From Turneriella parva (lineage in GTDB: Bacteria; Spirochaetota; Leptospiria; Turneriellales; Turneriellaceae): DNA of 36,144 nt. Below, piece after piece: positions 23,404-31,772 of this stretch (within the stretch, counting starts at the first letter, position 1; every line of letters begins with the position of its first letter). A model generated the notes under the pieces. It made no database searches. It worked only from the letters and a program-made list of their open reading frames with translations, and was not told the DNA's origin. The position numbers and the translations under genes were made by a program. The stretch spans positions 16,138 through 52,281 of the forward strand of contig DYPL01000011.1 of assembly GCA_020719945.1 (NCBI GenBank), in the 5' to 3' direction.

Positions 23404-24458
23404 GGAGTTTCTCCCTCTGTCTGTTCGACGGCATTAGCAGGTGCAGAGGACGAAGCCCCTTCCGGTTTTAACCCTGGGTCTTCTTCAAATACAAAAGGTA
23501 CTTTCTGGTCGGACATTGGATTTACGGGAGGTGCAGGCGGGCCAGATGGCGGTTCTGTAACGCTTTCCCGCGACAAGGGCATAAATTCAGAGAGTGAGGT
23601 ATCTGGTTCTTTCTGCATGACGAGTACGTAGTTGAGTTTTTTAAAATCGATGGAAGGCTCCAGCTCGGCGGTTTGAAACGTTCCCTGGCGTGAAATTTCC
23701 TTGCGCAGTATTCCCACGGGCAGGCCCTTGGGGAAAATGCCATCCCCGCCAGAGGTGATAACCATGTCCCCCTTCTGGAGCAGAACGTTCAGGCTAATGT
23801 ATTTGAGAATGGGATACCGGCTTTGCGGGTTTCTGCCAATCAACAGGCCCCAGTGTCCGCTTTTTTCCAGCATAATTCCGATTCGAGAAAACTGATCGAG
23901 AATGGGCAGAATGCGGGCAGAATAAGGATTTACTTGGATTATTTTTCCGACAACACCGTACACCACGCGCGGCTGATCGCCTTCTTTTTCCGGAGGTATG
24001 GTTTGCACGGCGAGAACGGGCATATACGGAGCGAGCCCATGCTTTGAGCCTTTATTGATAATGATTGTTCTAAACCAGTTGTCGGGATCCTGGGAGATCA
24101 CCTCGGCAGCGACGAGAGCAGAGGAGGAGGCTGCAGGCATGCTGAGAAGTTGCCGCATGCTCTCGTTCTCTCTTTCTAAGCGCTTCAGTTCAATATGGGC
24201 CGTGAGAGCGCTCTGGAGCTGGGATCGCAAGGCGTCTCTTTCGTTCTGGAGGGCGGAGTAGCTGCGGTAGCTGTCAAAGAATCTGGTGAATGCCGTTCCA
24301 AGAGAGTGGAACGTTTCTGTAAAGAAATCGAGAATTATGATAGTGCGGGCTCCCGCCTGGGCAATAATGTTGGATTGCCAGATCAGGGAGCTTAGACTGA
24401 ACAGAATAATAAATGTGAGAGAAGCGCCGCTCTTATGCCGAAAAAGATAAGAAAGCAT
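23400..24458 (-). CDS. mreC: rod-shape determining protein MreC
   Basis: 352 residues. An N-terminal membrane helix (SLTFIILFSLSSLIW) is followed by a coiled coil (ALQNERDALRSQLQSALTAH ... LERENESMRQLL), then the beta-rich MreC domain with VISQDPDNWFRTIIINKGSK and VVGKIIQVNPYSARILPI. A proline-rich C-terminal tail of about 60 residues (with PPSGPPAPPVNP) extends beyond the usual domain. MreC is the periplasmic scaffold that activates PBP2-RodA. The gene follows mreB after 10 bases and overlaps mreD by 4 bases. Confidence 0.95.
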   Translation of the reverse strand: MLSYLFRHKSGASLTFIILFSLSSLIWQSNIIAQAGARTIIILDFFTETFHSLGTAFTRFFDSYRSYSALQNERDALRSQLQSALTAHIELKRLERENESMRQLLSMPAASSSALVAAEVISQDPDNWFRTIIINKGSKHGLAPYMPVLAVQTIPPEKEGDQPRVVYGVVGKIIQVNPYSARILPILDQFSRIGIMLEKSGHWGLLIGRNPQSRYPILKYISLNVLLQKGDMVITSGGDGIFPKGLPVGILRKEISRQGTFQTAELEPSIDFKKLNYVLVMQKEPDTSLSEFMPLSRESVTEPPSGPPAPPVNPMSDQKVPFVFEEDPGLKPEGASSSAPANAVEQTEGETP

Positions 24459-24468
24459 GGGACATCAC

Positions 24469-25488
24469 TCAGCGGGACTGTTCAATAAATTTTAGCTCTT
24501 CGAGATATTTCCCTGTACCAAGTACAACTGAATTGAGCGGGTTTTCGGCCCGTATTACGGGAACGCCCGTTTCTTTGGAAATAAACTTATCGAGACCCTT
24601 GAGAAGGGAACCGCCACCCGTCATTACGATACCGCGCTCTACGATGTCGGCGGAGAGTTCGGGCGGAGTCTTTTCAAGAACGTGTATGGTTCCCTCGAGA
24701 ATGGCATCAATGGGTTCCTTGAGGGCCTTGCGCACTTCGTTGGAATCAATGACGACAGTTCTCGGCAGACCCGATGCAGCATCGCGGCCTTTGAGTTCAT
24801 GGCTTTCTACCGATTTTTCCGGGAAGGCGTTGCCAATGGCCATTTTGACCTCTTCCGCTGTGCGTTCCCCGATGATCAGGTTGTACTGGGTTCTAAGATG
24901 CTTGATGATGGCTTCATCGAATTCGTCTCCACCCACGCGAATGGATTCCGCAATTACCATACCGCCAAGAGAGATAACGGCAATCTCGGTAGTTCCCCCT
25001 CCAATATCGATAATCATGTTACCGGCAGGTTCGTTTATGGGAATATTGGCGCCAATGGCAGCAGCCATTGCCTCTTCTATCATGTAGACATCGCGGGCAC
25101 CTGCCTGTTCAGCTGATTCGCGAACTGCGCGACGCTCTACTTCAGTGATACCAGATGGAACTCCAATGACGATGCGTGGTTTTACTAGAGGTCGCTGGCT
25201 GTGAACCTTGTTAATAAAATAACGGATCATTTTTTCGACTGTTTCGAAATCTGCTATTACACCGTCTTTCATGGGACGTATAGCTACAATCTCGCCAGGA
25301 GTTCGTCCGAGCATTCTTTTAGCTTCTTGGCCGACTGCGAGAACTTTGCCAGTGCTTGCATTTACGGCAACAACAGAGGGTTCTGATAAAACAATTCCCT
25401 GTCCCTTAACGTAAACCAGGGTATTCGCGGTACCCAAGTCAATGCCCATATCGTTTGAAAAAAGTGAGTGTATCCAGTCAAAAATCAT
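24469..25488 (-). CDS. mreB: rod-shape determining actin homologue MreB
   Basis: 339 residues, normal length. MreB filaments position peptidoglycan synthesis along the cell body. Actin-fold nucleotide motifs are visible: [20 protein letters not shown] (phosphate 1), [20 protein letters not shown] (phosphate 2) and [17 protein letters not shown] (adenosine). The ATG lies about 8 bases after an AGG-containing purine stretch. It is the first gene of the five-gene operon and diverges from thiG. A reasonable promoter lies in the shared spacer. Confidence 0.98.
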   Translation of the reverse strand: MIFDWIHSLFSNDMGIDLGTANTLVYVKGQGIVLSEPSVVAVNASTGKVLAVGQEAKRMLGRTPGEIVAIRPMKDGVIADFETVEKMIRYFINKVHSQRPLVKPRIVIGVPSGITEVERRAVRESAEQAGARDVYMIEEAMAAAIGANIPINEPAGNMIIDIGGGTTEIAVISLGGMVIAESIRVGGDEFDEAIIKHLRTQYNLIIGERTAEEVKMAIGNAFPEKSVESHELKGRDAASGLPRTVVIDSNEVRKALKEPIDAILEGTIHVLEKTPPELSADIVERGIVMTGGGSLLKGLDKFISKETGVPVIRAENPLNSVVLGTGKYLEELKFIEQSR

Positions 25489-25512
25489 AGATTAGCCTCA
25501 TTGGAGAATTAC

Positions 25513-25540
25513 AGAATAGGAATGCATTCTGGCCCGGCAA
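25513..25540 (-). promoter_or_regulatory. candidate promoter for the mreB operon
   Basis: On the minus strand, TTGCCG (25535-25540) and TATTCT (25513-25518) are separated by 16 bases. They lie about 25 bases before the mreB start codon. The spacer contains the palindrome GAATGCATTC (25520-25529). The match to sigma-70 boxes is partial. Confidence 0.4.
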
Positions 25541-25581
25541 GTAATTTATTTACGGAGGTGATTAAAATTAAAAACTGCGCC

Positions 25582-26361
25582 ATGCAGGACTCCTTACAAC
25601 TCGGGCCATTAGAATTGCAGTGCAGGCTGATTGTCGGCACCGGGAAATATCCGGATCTCGAAACCATGAAAAAATCCCACGAGGAGTCGGGAACGCAAAT
25701 GGTAACCGTCGCTCTTCGTAAAATTCCACTTTCGGGCAAGGGATTAAAATCCATTATCGATTACATAAACCAAAGCCGCATTACACTTTTACCAAATACG
25801 GCGGGAGCGCATTCCGGAAAGGAGGCGCTAAAAATTGCAGACATTGCCGTGTCTCTTGGTATGCGATTTCTTAAAATAGAAGTAATGGGAGACGCCTTTA
25901 CTCTTCTTCCAGATCCTGTAGGGACATTGCGCGCTGTAGAATTGATACGCGAAAAATACAGCAGCGATACATTGTTTCTGATGGTCTATACCAGCGACGA
26001 TCCCGTAGTAGCGGATAAACTAGTTCGTGCAGGAGCCGATGCGGTAATGCCTGGCGGTTCACCGATTGGATCGGGCCGGGGCATTGCCAATCCGGGAAAT
26101 ATTCTTCTTCTAAAAGAGCTTGTCAATCATCGCGTTCCCATTATTCTCGATGCTGGGGTAGGTGTCCCCTCCGATGCGTCGCGCGCGATGGAAATGGGGC
26201 TCGATGCCGTTCTCATGAATTCGGCCATTGCGGGAGCCGGCGATCCCGTTCTTATGGCCAAAGCAATGAAGGCAGCCGTTCACGCGGGGAGACTATCTTA
26301 CAGAGCAGGTCCTATTCCGCAAAAGCTGCACGCAACGGCATCTTCTCCCTCTTTTTTTTAA
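25582..26361 (+). CDS. thiG: thiazole synthase ThiG
   Basis: 259 residues from the ATG at 25582, which gives the usual family start (MQDSLQLGPLELQCRLIVGTGKY). ThiG builds the thiazole phosphate of thiamine from DXP, dehydroglycine and ThiS thiocarboxylate. Key parts are VGTGKYPDL, LLPNTAGAHS, FLKIEVMGD (Schiff-base lysine), MPGGSPIGSGRGI and DAGVGVPSDA with VLMNSAIA. A strong GGAGGTG ribosome site lies at 25554-25560, about 21 bases before this ATG, too far for it. In-frame ATT codons at 25561 and 25567 are closer, so a rare ATT start is possible. No other thi gene and no TPP riboswitch are seen nearby. Confidence 0.93.
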   Translation: MQDSLQLGPLELQCRLIVGTGKYPDLETMKKSHEESGTQMVTVALRKIPLSGKGLKSIIDYINQSRITLLPNTAGAHSGKEALKIADIAVSLGMRFLKIEVMGDAFTLLPDPVGTLRAVELIREKYSSDTLFLMVYTSDDPVVADKLVRAGADAVMPGGSPIGSGRGIANPGNILLLKELVNHRVPIILDAGVGVPSDASRAMEMGLDAVLMNSAIAGAGDPVLMAKAMKAAVHAGRLSYRAGPIPQKLHATASSPSFF

Positions 26362-26398
26362 TTGACCGGAGCGCTGCAAAGCGGCAACGAGGATGGCC

Positions 26399-27136
26399 AT
26401 GAAACGGGACAGCTCAGAAATTCTTGAATTGCTCATGAAAAAGGGCGTTCACGGCGATGCAGCCACAATGCATAACTGGTTAGAGCTCGTAGCGCGTATC
26501 ATCGAAAATCCTCTGCCGGGTCCTCTCAGCGATTTTCACGATCAGTATTTGTACGACATATCTCACTACTATGGGACCAATGCCGACGTGTTTCGCTCTG
26601 TCAACAGAGAAGAAACCGAGATCATTCTCAAGAAATTTGTGGAATCGGGGCGGGTCATTCAGGTACCTCCTTACAATGAATACCGCTGGCACGATCTTGC
26701 CGAAACAACGCTGGCAGACCATAACGTAGAAACCTTCTTTGCGGGAACATGGCTGGAGCTCAATCCGCTGCAGTATGTTCGCTCCCGCATTGCTAATTTC
26801 TGCCAGTACAGGAAAGTTTCAGAAAAGGATCTCGAAGACCTCATTATTTCCATTACCGAAGCAACCGAAAACGCGGTAAAATATTCCGGTGATACATTAT
26901 TTGCAGTACGGCAGACAGTAGAAAATAACGAATGCTATATATCCATAATAAACAGCCTGCGCGGGGGAACTCTTCAGGAAGAAATCGATCGCGGAAAATT
27001 CTCGGAAGATGTTTCGCTCATGCGCGGCGTACTGGTAATGACAAAACTTTTAGATGATCTTGAAATAGATCGAGACGAAGAAAAATCCCGGGTCTGCTTT
27101 AAGGGAAAAAAGCGGGTCTCGTTCCATAATCTGTAA
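26399..27136 (+). CDS. RsbW-like histidine-kinase-type ATPase (anti-sigma/regulatory), atypical
   Basis: 245 residues from the ATG at 26399, placed 6 bases after GAGG; an ATG two codons earlier abuts that site. The C-terminal half (about residues 125-245) resembles HATPase_c_2 proteins of the RsbW/SpoIIAB group. It has an N-box ITEATENAVKY (Glu154 to Asn158) and a final LMRGVLVMTKLLDDLEI, like the family's last helix. The DxGxG box is not apparent, so ATP binding may be lost or altered. The N-terminal 120 residues form an unrecognised helical domain containing PPYNEYRWHDL, not part of minimal RsbW. The partner protein is not in the window. Its 3' end overlaps the convergent membrane-protein gene by 38 bases. 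Confidence 0.75.
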   Translation: MKRDSSEILELLMKKGVHGDAATMHNWLELVARIIENPLPGPLSDFHDQYLYDISHYYGTNADVFRSVNREETEIILKKFVESGRVIQVPPYNEYRWHDLAETTLADHNVETFFAGTWLELNPLQYVRSRIANFCQYRKVSEKDLEDLIISITEATENAVKYSGDTLFAVRQTVENNECYISIINSLRGGTLQEEIDRGKFSEDVSLMRGVLVMTKLLDDLEIDRDEEKSRVCFKGKKRVSFHNL

Positions 27137-28394
27137 CAAATCCCGTTGCACCGCTCTTTTCAAGATATTCCAGCCATAAGCGCGCACGCGAAAACGGTGG
27201 TTCCTCTTTTCGAACCGGTGTACCATCGTTTTGTATAATAGTAAAAGTCTTAAAGCTACCTGTATATATAAGTCTTAATTCAGAGAGTTCCGCCTCTTTT
27301 TTGAGATACTCTCTCAGCCTGTCCGAATAGCCCGGCAGCGATACGTTTTTCATTGCCATCAGATTCCGGGCCATCTCGGGAACCAGTCGCAGGTTGGCTG
27401 GCAAAACAAAATCAGCATTGCGGGCAGAGAAAAAACGAAAATCATCGCCCGCTGGAAATCGCGCCGTGTCGGCAATCACGAGTTCTGTTTTAAGCGAAGG
27501 CCGCATGGAAATGTGCAGGGCAAGAAAGGGCAGGAGAAGTGGTACGAGAACGCCCGAAGCGAACACAAGGCGGCGGTTTTTTGATTCCAAGGAAAACAGG
27601 GCATACGGTAGGTAGCCCAAAAACAAAAATATCAGTTCGCCACCAGCCATCGCCAGTAGTCCCATCGCCAAAGACCACCACAGCCACCGTGCCCATTTTT
27701 GTGCCATGAACATCAGTGCCAGCGATGATACCGCGAGAATACCACCCGCTGCGAGAATGAGCGGATGCGAAAGCTGTATCATGTCAAAGAAGCTGCGCGC
27801 ATAAACGTCGCGCCGGATTTCCATCAATAAAAATAAATCGAGCAGGGCAAAAAGACCCGGTGCTACCACCAGCATGGCAAGCAGGGCCGCAACGGGAAAT
27901 AACAGAGCAGCATAATTCTGTTTGCCGCCGTTGAATACACCAGAAAACAGAAGCGGGAGGGATACGGCAGGCGCAATAGCAGAGAATAGAAGGCCAGCCC
28001 CAATGCCAGCAGGTGAATTCTTTTGTTGAATTACAAGAGACAAAAAGAAGAGAACTGTTAAAAAAGAAAATTCGCCGCCTTGCAGAGCAAAAAAGGGAGA
28101 CAGGAGAGCGGCGGTTATCCACCATTCCCTGCGACGCGCCAACGCTAAAACAACTGATAACATGGCGGACCAAAATATTTTTGGAAAAGGAACGGCAAAC
28201 ATCCACAGCCCGGTTGGAAAAAAAGGGTGGGCTTTCCAGTCGGTCAGCGAGGCAAGGCGAAACTCATGGAAAAGAAAGTCGAGAGCAAAGGCTTTGTCGC
28301 GGGCCGCCAGCCAGAGGTAATCGTCGCGCCATCCGGTGGCCACCGGCAGCAGAGCCATGGCCAGTATAAAGAATAGCGACAAGAATCGAATCAT
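27099..28394 (-). CDS. multi-pass membrane protein, function unknown
   Basis: 431 residues. Around ten hydrophobic segments span the first 290 residues (for example GAGLLFSAIAPAVSLPLLFS, LLFPVAALLAMLVVAPGLFA and LILAAGGILAVSSLALMFMA). A soluble C-terminal region of about 130 residues follows, probably extracytoplasmic (ELVIADTARFPAGDDFRFFS). This topology is seen in GT-C glycosyltransferase-like proteins, but no Asp-rich loop motif is clear, so no function is assigned. The ATG overlaps the trpC stop by 4 bases. The last 38 bases overlap the convergent RsbW-like gene. Confidence 0.8.
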   Translation of the reverse strand: MIRFLSLFFILAMALLPVATGWRDDYLWLAARDKAFALDFLFHEFRLASLTDWKAHPFFPTGLWMFAVPFPKIFWSAMLSVVLALARRREWWITAALLSPFFALQGGEFSFLTVLFFLSLVIQQKNSPAGIGAGLLFSAIAPAVSLPLLFSGVFNGGKQNYAALLFPVAALLAMLVVAPGLFALLDLFLLMEIRRDVYARSFFDMIQLSHPLILAAGGILAVSSLALMFMAQKWARWLWWSLAMGLLAMAGGELIFLFLGYLPYALFSLESKNRRLVFASGVLVPLLLPFLALHISMRPSLKTELVIADTARFPAGDDFRFFSARNADFVLPANLRLVPEMARNLMAMKNVSLPGYSDRLREYLKKEAELSELRLIYTGSFKTFTIIQNDGTPVRKEEPPFSRARLWLEYLEKSGATGFVTDYGTRPAFFP

Positions 28395-29155
28395 CGACCG
28401 GTCAGCTCCCGCAGCTTGGAAACAGGATCGTCGGATTCCATGAAAGCGGTTCCGATCAGCAGCGCGTCGATATCGGGTGGCAGTAGATCAAGATCGCTCC
28501 GGCGGGAAATGCCAGATTCAGCAACGGTGACCAGCTTTTGGCGAAGATCGGCGGGTACAGCATCGAGAAGTCGGCGGGTAGTGGAAAGATCTATGGAGAG
28601 ATCGTGGAGATTGCGGTTATTGACTCCCAGAATTTCAATATCGTGGCGCAGAGCCGCTTCGAGTTCTTTTTCGTTGTGTACTTCTATGAGGGCAGGCATT
28701 CCGTATTCTTTACCAACGGCAAGCAGTTCATGCATCTGTTTATAATCGAGGGCGGCCACTATCAAAAGATACAGCGATGCCCCGGCCTGCCGGGCTTCTA
28801 AAACCTGTTCAGGGATTGTGATAAAATCCTTGCGGAGGAGAGGAATTTGAGTCAGGGTAGAAGCCTGTTGCAGATCGGATAGGGACCCGCCAAAATAATT
28901 TTCTTCCGTGAGAATAGAAATGGCAGAGGCAAAAGGATTGTATAAATCAATTCCTTCAGAAATAGAGAGCGTTGGCCTCAGGGATCCGCGCGAAGGCGAA
29001 CGGCGCTTTATTTCTGCAATCAGCGATGCGCCATTGTTTTTGCGGCGGAGTTTTTCGACAACGCCGGGAGCAGCTTTAGGCAGATCGCGCGGAATGCTGC
29101 CTGGCCTGGGCAGACTTTCTTTTTTTCTTTCAATAATGGTGTTCAGTATACTCAT
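28391..29155 (-). CDS. trpC: indole-3-glycerol phosphate synthase
   Basis: 254 residues from the ATG at 29155 (MSILNTIIERKKESL); a longer TTG frame overlaps mgtE and was rejected. TrpC closes CdRP to indole-3-glycerol phosphate in tryptophan synthesis. TIM-barrel signatures are LIAEIKRRSPSRGSL, ILTEENYFGGS, LLRKDFI, ALIEVHNEKELE, ILGVNNRNL, VAESGIS and ALLIGTAFM. It lies about 30 bases after mgtE and no other trp genes are nearby. Confidence 0.97.
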   Translation of the reverse strand: MSILNTIIERKKESLPRPGSIPRDLPKAAPGVVEKLRRKNNGASLIAEIKRRSPSRGSLRPTLSISEGIDLYNPFASAISILTEENYFGGSLSDLQQASTLTQIPLLRKDFITIPEQVLEARQAGASLYLLIVAALDYKQMHELLAVGKEYGMPALIEVHNEKELEAALRHDIEILGVNNRNLHDLSIDLSTTRRLLDAVPADLRQKLVTVAESGISRRSDLDLLPPDIDALLIGTAFMESDDPVSKLRELTGR

Positions 29156-29184
29156 AAATGGAACCAAGCTTACTTTTACATAGG

Positions 29185-30579
29185 TCAAACAGCAATATAT
29201 TGCAGTAAGAGGGTTGCAAGACCGAGAAATGACGTAAACCCAAAAATATCTGTCATTGTGGTGACAAGAGGTCCAGAGGCAAGCGCGGGATCAATTTTCA
29301 TTTTTTTAAGCGTAAGAGGAACAAGAGTGCCGGCAAACCCGGCTAACAGCATGTTCGCAGTCATGGCAGAAAACAGTACAAGCGATAAAACTATACTTCC
29401 TTTGTAAAGATAAACCAATATGCCTATAAAAATACCATTTAGAATTCCTGCAATGCCGCCAATCAAAGCCTGGCGCAGAACAGTGTGGAAGACATTTGTA
29501 TACTGCAGCGTTCCCGTAGCCAGTGATCGTACAATAACTGAAATAGATTGAACCGCAGTATTGCCGCCCTGGCCAGATACAATGGTCATAAGAGGAGCCA
29601 GCAGAACAAAAGAAGAAAGAGCAGGTTCAAAAAAGGTAACAATCCAGGCAGATAAAGCCTGCATGGATAAATTGATGGCGAGCCACGGCATGCGGCGCCG
29701 CACCGAAGTAAGGGCAGGAGTCGTTACGTCTTCGTCGCCATGTACACCACCAAGATGGAGCAGGTCTTCCGACGCTTCGTCAGAGAGAACATCGACAACG
29801 TCGTCGATTGTAATGCGACCGAGCATGGTGTCATCCTCATTCACGACGGGCAGGGTAATAAGGTCGTAATCCCGGAAAATACGACCAACCTCTTCTTGGT
29901 CAATATCCGGAGTAACAGTCACAATCGGCGGCTTCATCACTTCAAAGGCTGTTTTATCCGGGGGTTGCAAGATCAGAACGCGAAGGGGAATATATCCTGT
30001 AAGCTTAAACTGTTTGTCTACAACATAGACAAAATGAATGTCGTCAAGTTTCTCGGTTTCTATAGCCCGCCTGAACTGTCGAATAATAGTCTCCAGCTTC
30101 GCGTTTTCACGAACAGCCAGAAAGTCAGTCGTCATGAGAGAACCCGCAGTTCCCTCTTTGTAATTCAGAAGCTTCTTAATTTTTTCCGAATACTCTTTAT
30201 CAAATTTGCGGATAATAAAATTCGCCTCTTGTTCATTAAGACTTTTTAATATGTCTACAATATCATCGGAGTCGAGTTCTTCGAGTCGATCTAAAATCCA
30301 TTGTGTATTTTTAGATTTGAAAATTTCGCTGCGGTCATCGTCATCGAGTTCGGTTAAAAAGAGAGCAGATTGTTCCGAAGACATTTCTCCCAGAATAATT
30401 TCCTGCTCATGTTCCGAAAAAACGGGCCACAATAGGGCCAAGCTTGCCGGAAAAATACTGGAGATGAGGGCGGAGAGCCACTTTGTTCGACGCTGAAAAA
30501 TCAGTTTTTTCAGGATGCGAATGACCTGCTCCCGGTTGTCGTCAGAAATGTATATGTAGCGGGGAGCTTTTTCGCGCAT
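29185..30579 (-). CDS. mgtE: magnesium transporter MgtE
   Basis: 464 residues from the ATG at 30579 (MREKAPRYIYI); a TTG three codons upstream is an alternative. It has the MgtE layout. The N-terminal superhelical Mg-sensing domain includes DDDDRSEIF and LDRLEELDSDDIVDIL. A CBS pair carries GTAGSLMTTDFLAV, GYIPLRVLIL and LPVVNEDDTMLGRITIDDVVDVL. Five membrane helices include the pore motif TIVSGQGGNTAVQSI. Acidic residues in the cytosolic domains gate the channel by Mg2+. It sits about 55 bases after rnhB in the same direction. Confidence 0.97.
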   Translation of the reverse strand: MREKAPRYIYISDDNREQVIRILKKLIFQRRTKWLSALISSIFPASLALLWPVFSEHEQEIILGEMSSEQSALFLTELDDDDRSEIFKSKNTQWILDRLEELDSDDIVDILKSLNEQEANFIIRKFDKEYSEKIKKLLNYKEGTAGSLMTTDFLAVRENAKLETIIRQFRRAIETEKLDDIHFVYVVDKQFKLTGYIPLRVLILQPPDKTAFEVMKPPIVTVTPDIDQEEVGRIFRDYDLITLPVVNEDDTMLGRITIDDVVDVLSDEASEDLLHLGGVHGDEDVTTPALTSVRRRMPWLAINLSMQALSAWIVTFFEPALSSFVLLAPLMTIVSGQGGNTAVQSISVIVRSLATGTLQYTNVFHTVLRQALIGGIAGILNGIFIGILVYLYKGSIVLSLVLFSAMTANMLLAGFAGTLVPLTLKKMKIDPALASGPLVTTMTDIFGFTSFLGLATLLLQYIAV

Positions 30580-30634
30580 ATACCACAATTGAAGAGAAAG
30601 ACTGAGTTTCCAGCAAAAAGAGTCAGAGCGCGCT

Positions 30635-31288
30635 CTACAACATCTTCTTCAAAAATGATTTTCGGTGCAGGAATGTGGGCCCGTGCAGTGCTATCGCTTC
30701 GCGATGCTTTGCCGTGCCATATCCCATATTGCTGTGTAAGCCATAGAGAGGAAATCGTGCAGCAGCAATTTGCATTAAATTATCCCGGCTTACCTTTGCG
30801 ATAATAGATGCGGCAGAAATTGCCTTAACAGTTTCGTCACCCTTGATTATGCTCGTGAGAGGAGGAATCGGGGAATGGATGTACGGAGCCTTAAATTGAA
30901 AGCGATAATTGCCATCGCCAACGAGAGCATGAATGTTGTATCCCGTGCGGGTAAAGCGGCGGTACAGGCGCGCAAAAGCGTACTCAATGGCAGCCTGGAT
31001 TCCATGGCGTTCAATAAAGCCGACCGATATATGCGTGGGATGAGCAATACAATCCCGTTTGATCTTTTGGAACAGAATTTGCCGTTGTTTCAGTTTTGTT
31101 TTTTTGGAATCACCAATCTGGGATAGGTAGTCCAGCTTTTCACATTCTTCAAGCTTTCGGAAATCGAGGAATACTGCGGCAACCGTTACAGGGCCAAAAA
31201 AAGGTCCGCGTCCGGCTTCGTCTAAAAACAAAAGGCCCCCGCCCTGCGGCGCGAGCCTCTGCAACAGTTCTTTTTCGGCAGCGAGCAA
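30635..31288 (-). CDS. rnhB: ribonuclease HII
   Basis: 217 residues. RNase HII removes ribonucleotides and RNA from RNA-DNA hybrids. The catalytic set is visible: LDEAGRGPFFGPV (Asp-Glu), IGDSKK, a central DGNYRF Asp, and AAASIIAKVSRD-type KAISAASIIAKVSRD. The C-terminus GLHSNMGYGTAKHREAI is typical. The start codon is TTG at 31288, immediately after the rplS stop (TAATTG), so translation is probably coupled to ribosomes finishing rplS. The rplS-rnhB pairing is common in bacteria. Confidence 0.96.
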   Translation of the reverse strand: MLAAEKELLQRLAPQGGGLLFLDEAGRGPFFGPVTVAAVFLDFRKLEECEKLDYLSQIGDSKKTKLKQRQILFQKIKRDCIAHPTHISVGFIERHGIQAAIEYAFARLYRRFTRTGYNIHALVGDGNYRFQFKAPYIHSPIPPLTSIIKGDETVKAISAASIIAKVSRDNLMQIAAARFPLYGLHSNMGYGTAKHREAIALHGPTFLHRKSFLKKML

Positions 31289-31756
31289 TTATGCTTCTGC
31301 TGTTTCTGTTTCTGCCGCTGGTTCTGCTTCTACAACGGGAGCAGGTGCAGCTTTGGCAAGTTCAGAGCGGTAAGATTCTGCGCGTGCAAACATGCTATCG
31401 CGGGCCGGTTTCTTTTTGAGTTCTTTGAGGCGGCCATCTTTGCCCACTTTGTCGCGGATAAAGTACAGCTTGGCACGGCGAATTCTCGCGCTGCGTACTT
31501 TTTCTATTTGTGCAATGTTGGGGCTGTACAGCGGGAAAATTCTTTCTACGCCTACATCGTAGCTTACGCGGCGAACGGTAAACGTGCGACCAGCGCCCTG
31601 GTTTTGTACGGCAATTACGAGACCTTCAAAAATCTGAATGCGCTCTTTGTTCCCTTCAATAATTTTGTAGTGAACGCGTACTGTATCGCCCACCGAAAAG
31701 TTTTGTTCGCGGGTGATTGTCTGGAGGTGAAGTTTGTCTAACAGTGGGTGAATCAT
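31289..31756 (-). CDS. rplS: 50S ribosomal protein L19, with acidic C-terminal tail
   Basis: 155 residues from the ATG at 31756, preceded by AAGGAGACAACC. L19 lies at the subunit interface. Family signatures are [40 protein letters not shown] and [18 protein letters not shown], followed by [11 protein letters not shown] tail of about 30 residues, rich in Ala, Pro and Glu ([20 protein letters not shown]), extends beyond the typical 115-120-residue protein. The usual upstream partners rpsP, rimM and trmD are absent; a glycosyltransferase gene ends 16 bases before it. Confidence 0.96.
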   Translation of the reverse strand: MIHPLLDKLHLQTITREQNFSVGDTVRVHYKIIEGNKERIQIFEGLVIAVQNQGAGRTFTVRRVSYDVGVERIFPLYSPNIAQIEKVRSARIRRAKLYFIRDKVGKDGRLKELKKKPARDSMFARAESYRSELAKAAPAPVVEAEPAAETETAEA

Positions 31757-31772
31757 GGTTGTCTCCTTAAAA

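Noticed and set aside
25489-25581. TPP riboswitch upstream of thiG
   Set aside because: The short spacer has no CTGAGA or ACCTGA core elements of the THI box.
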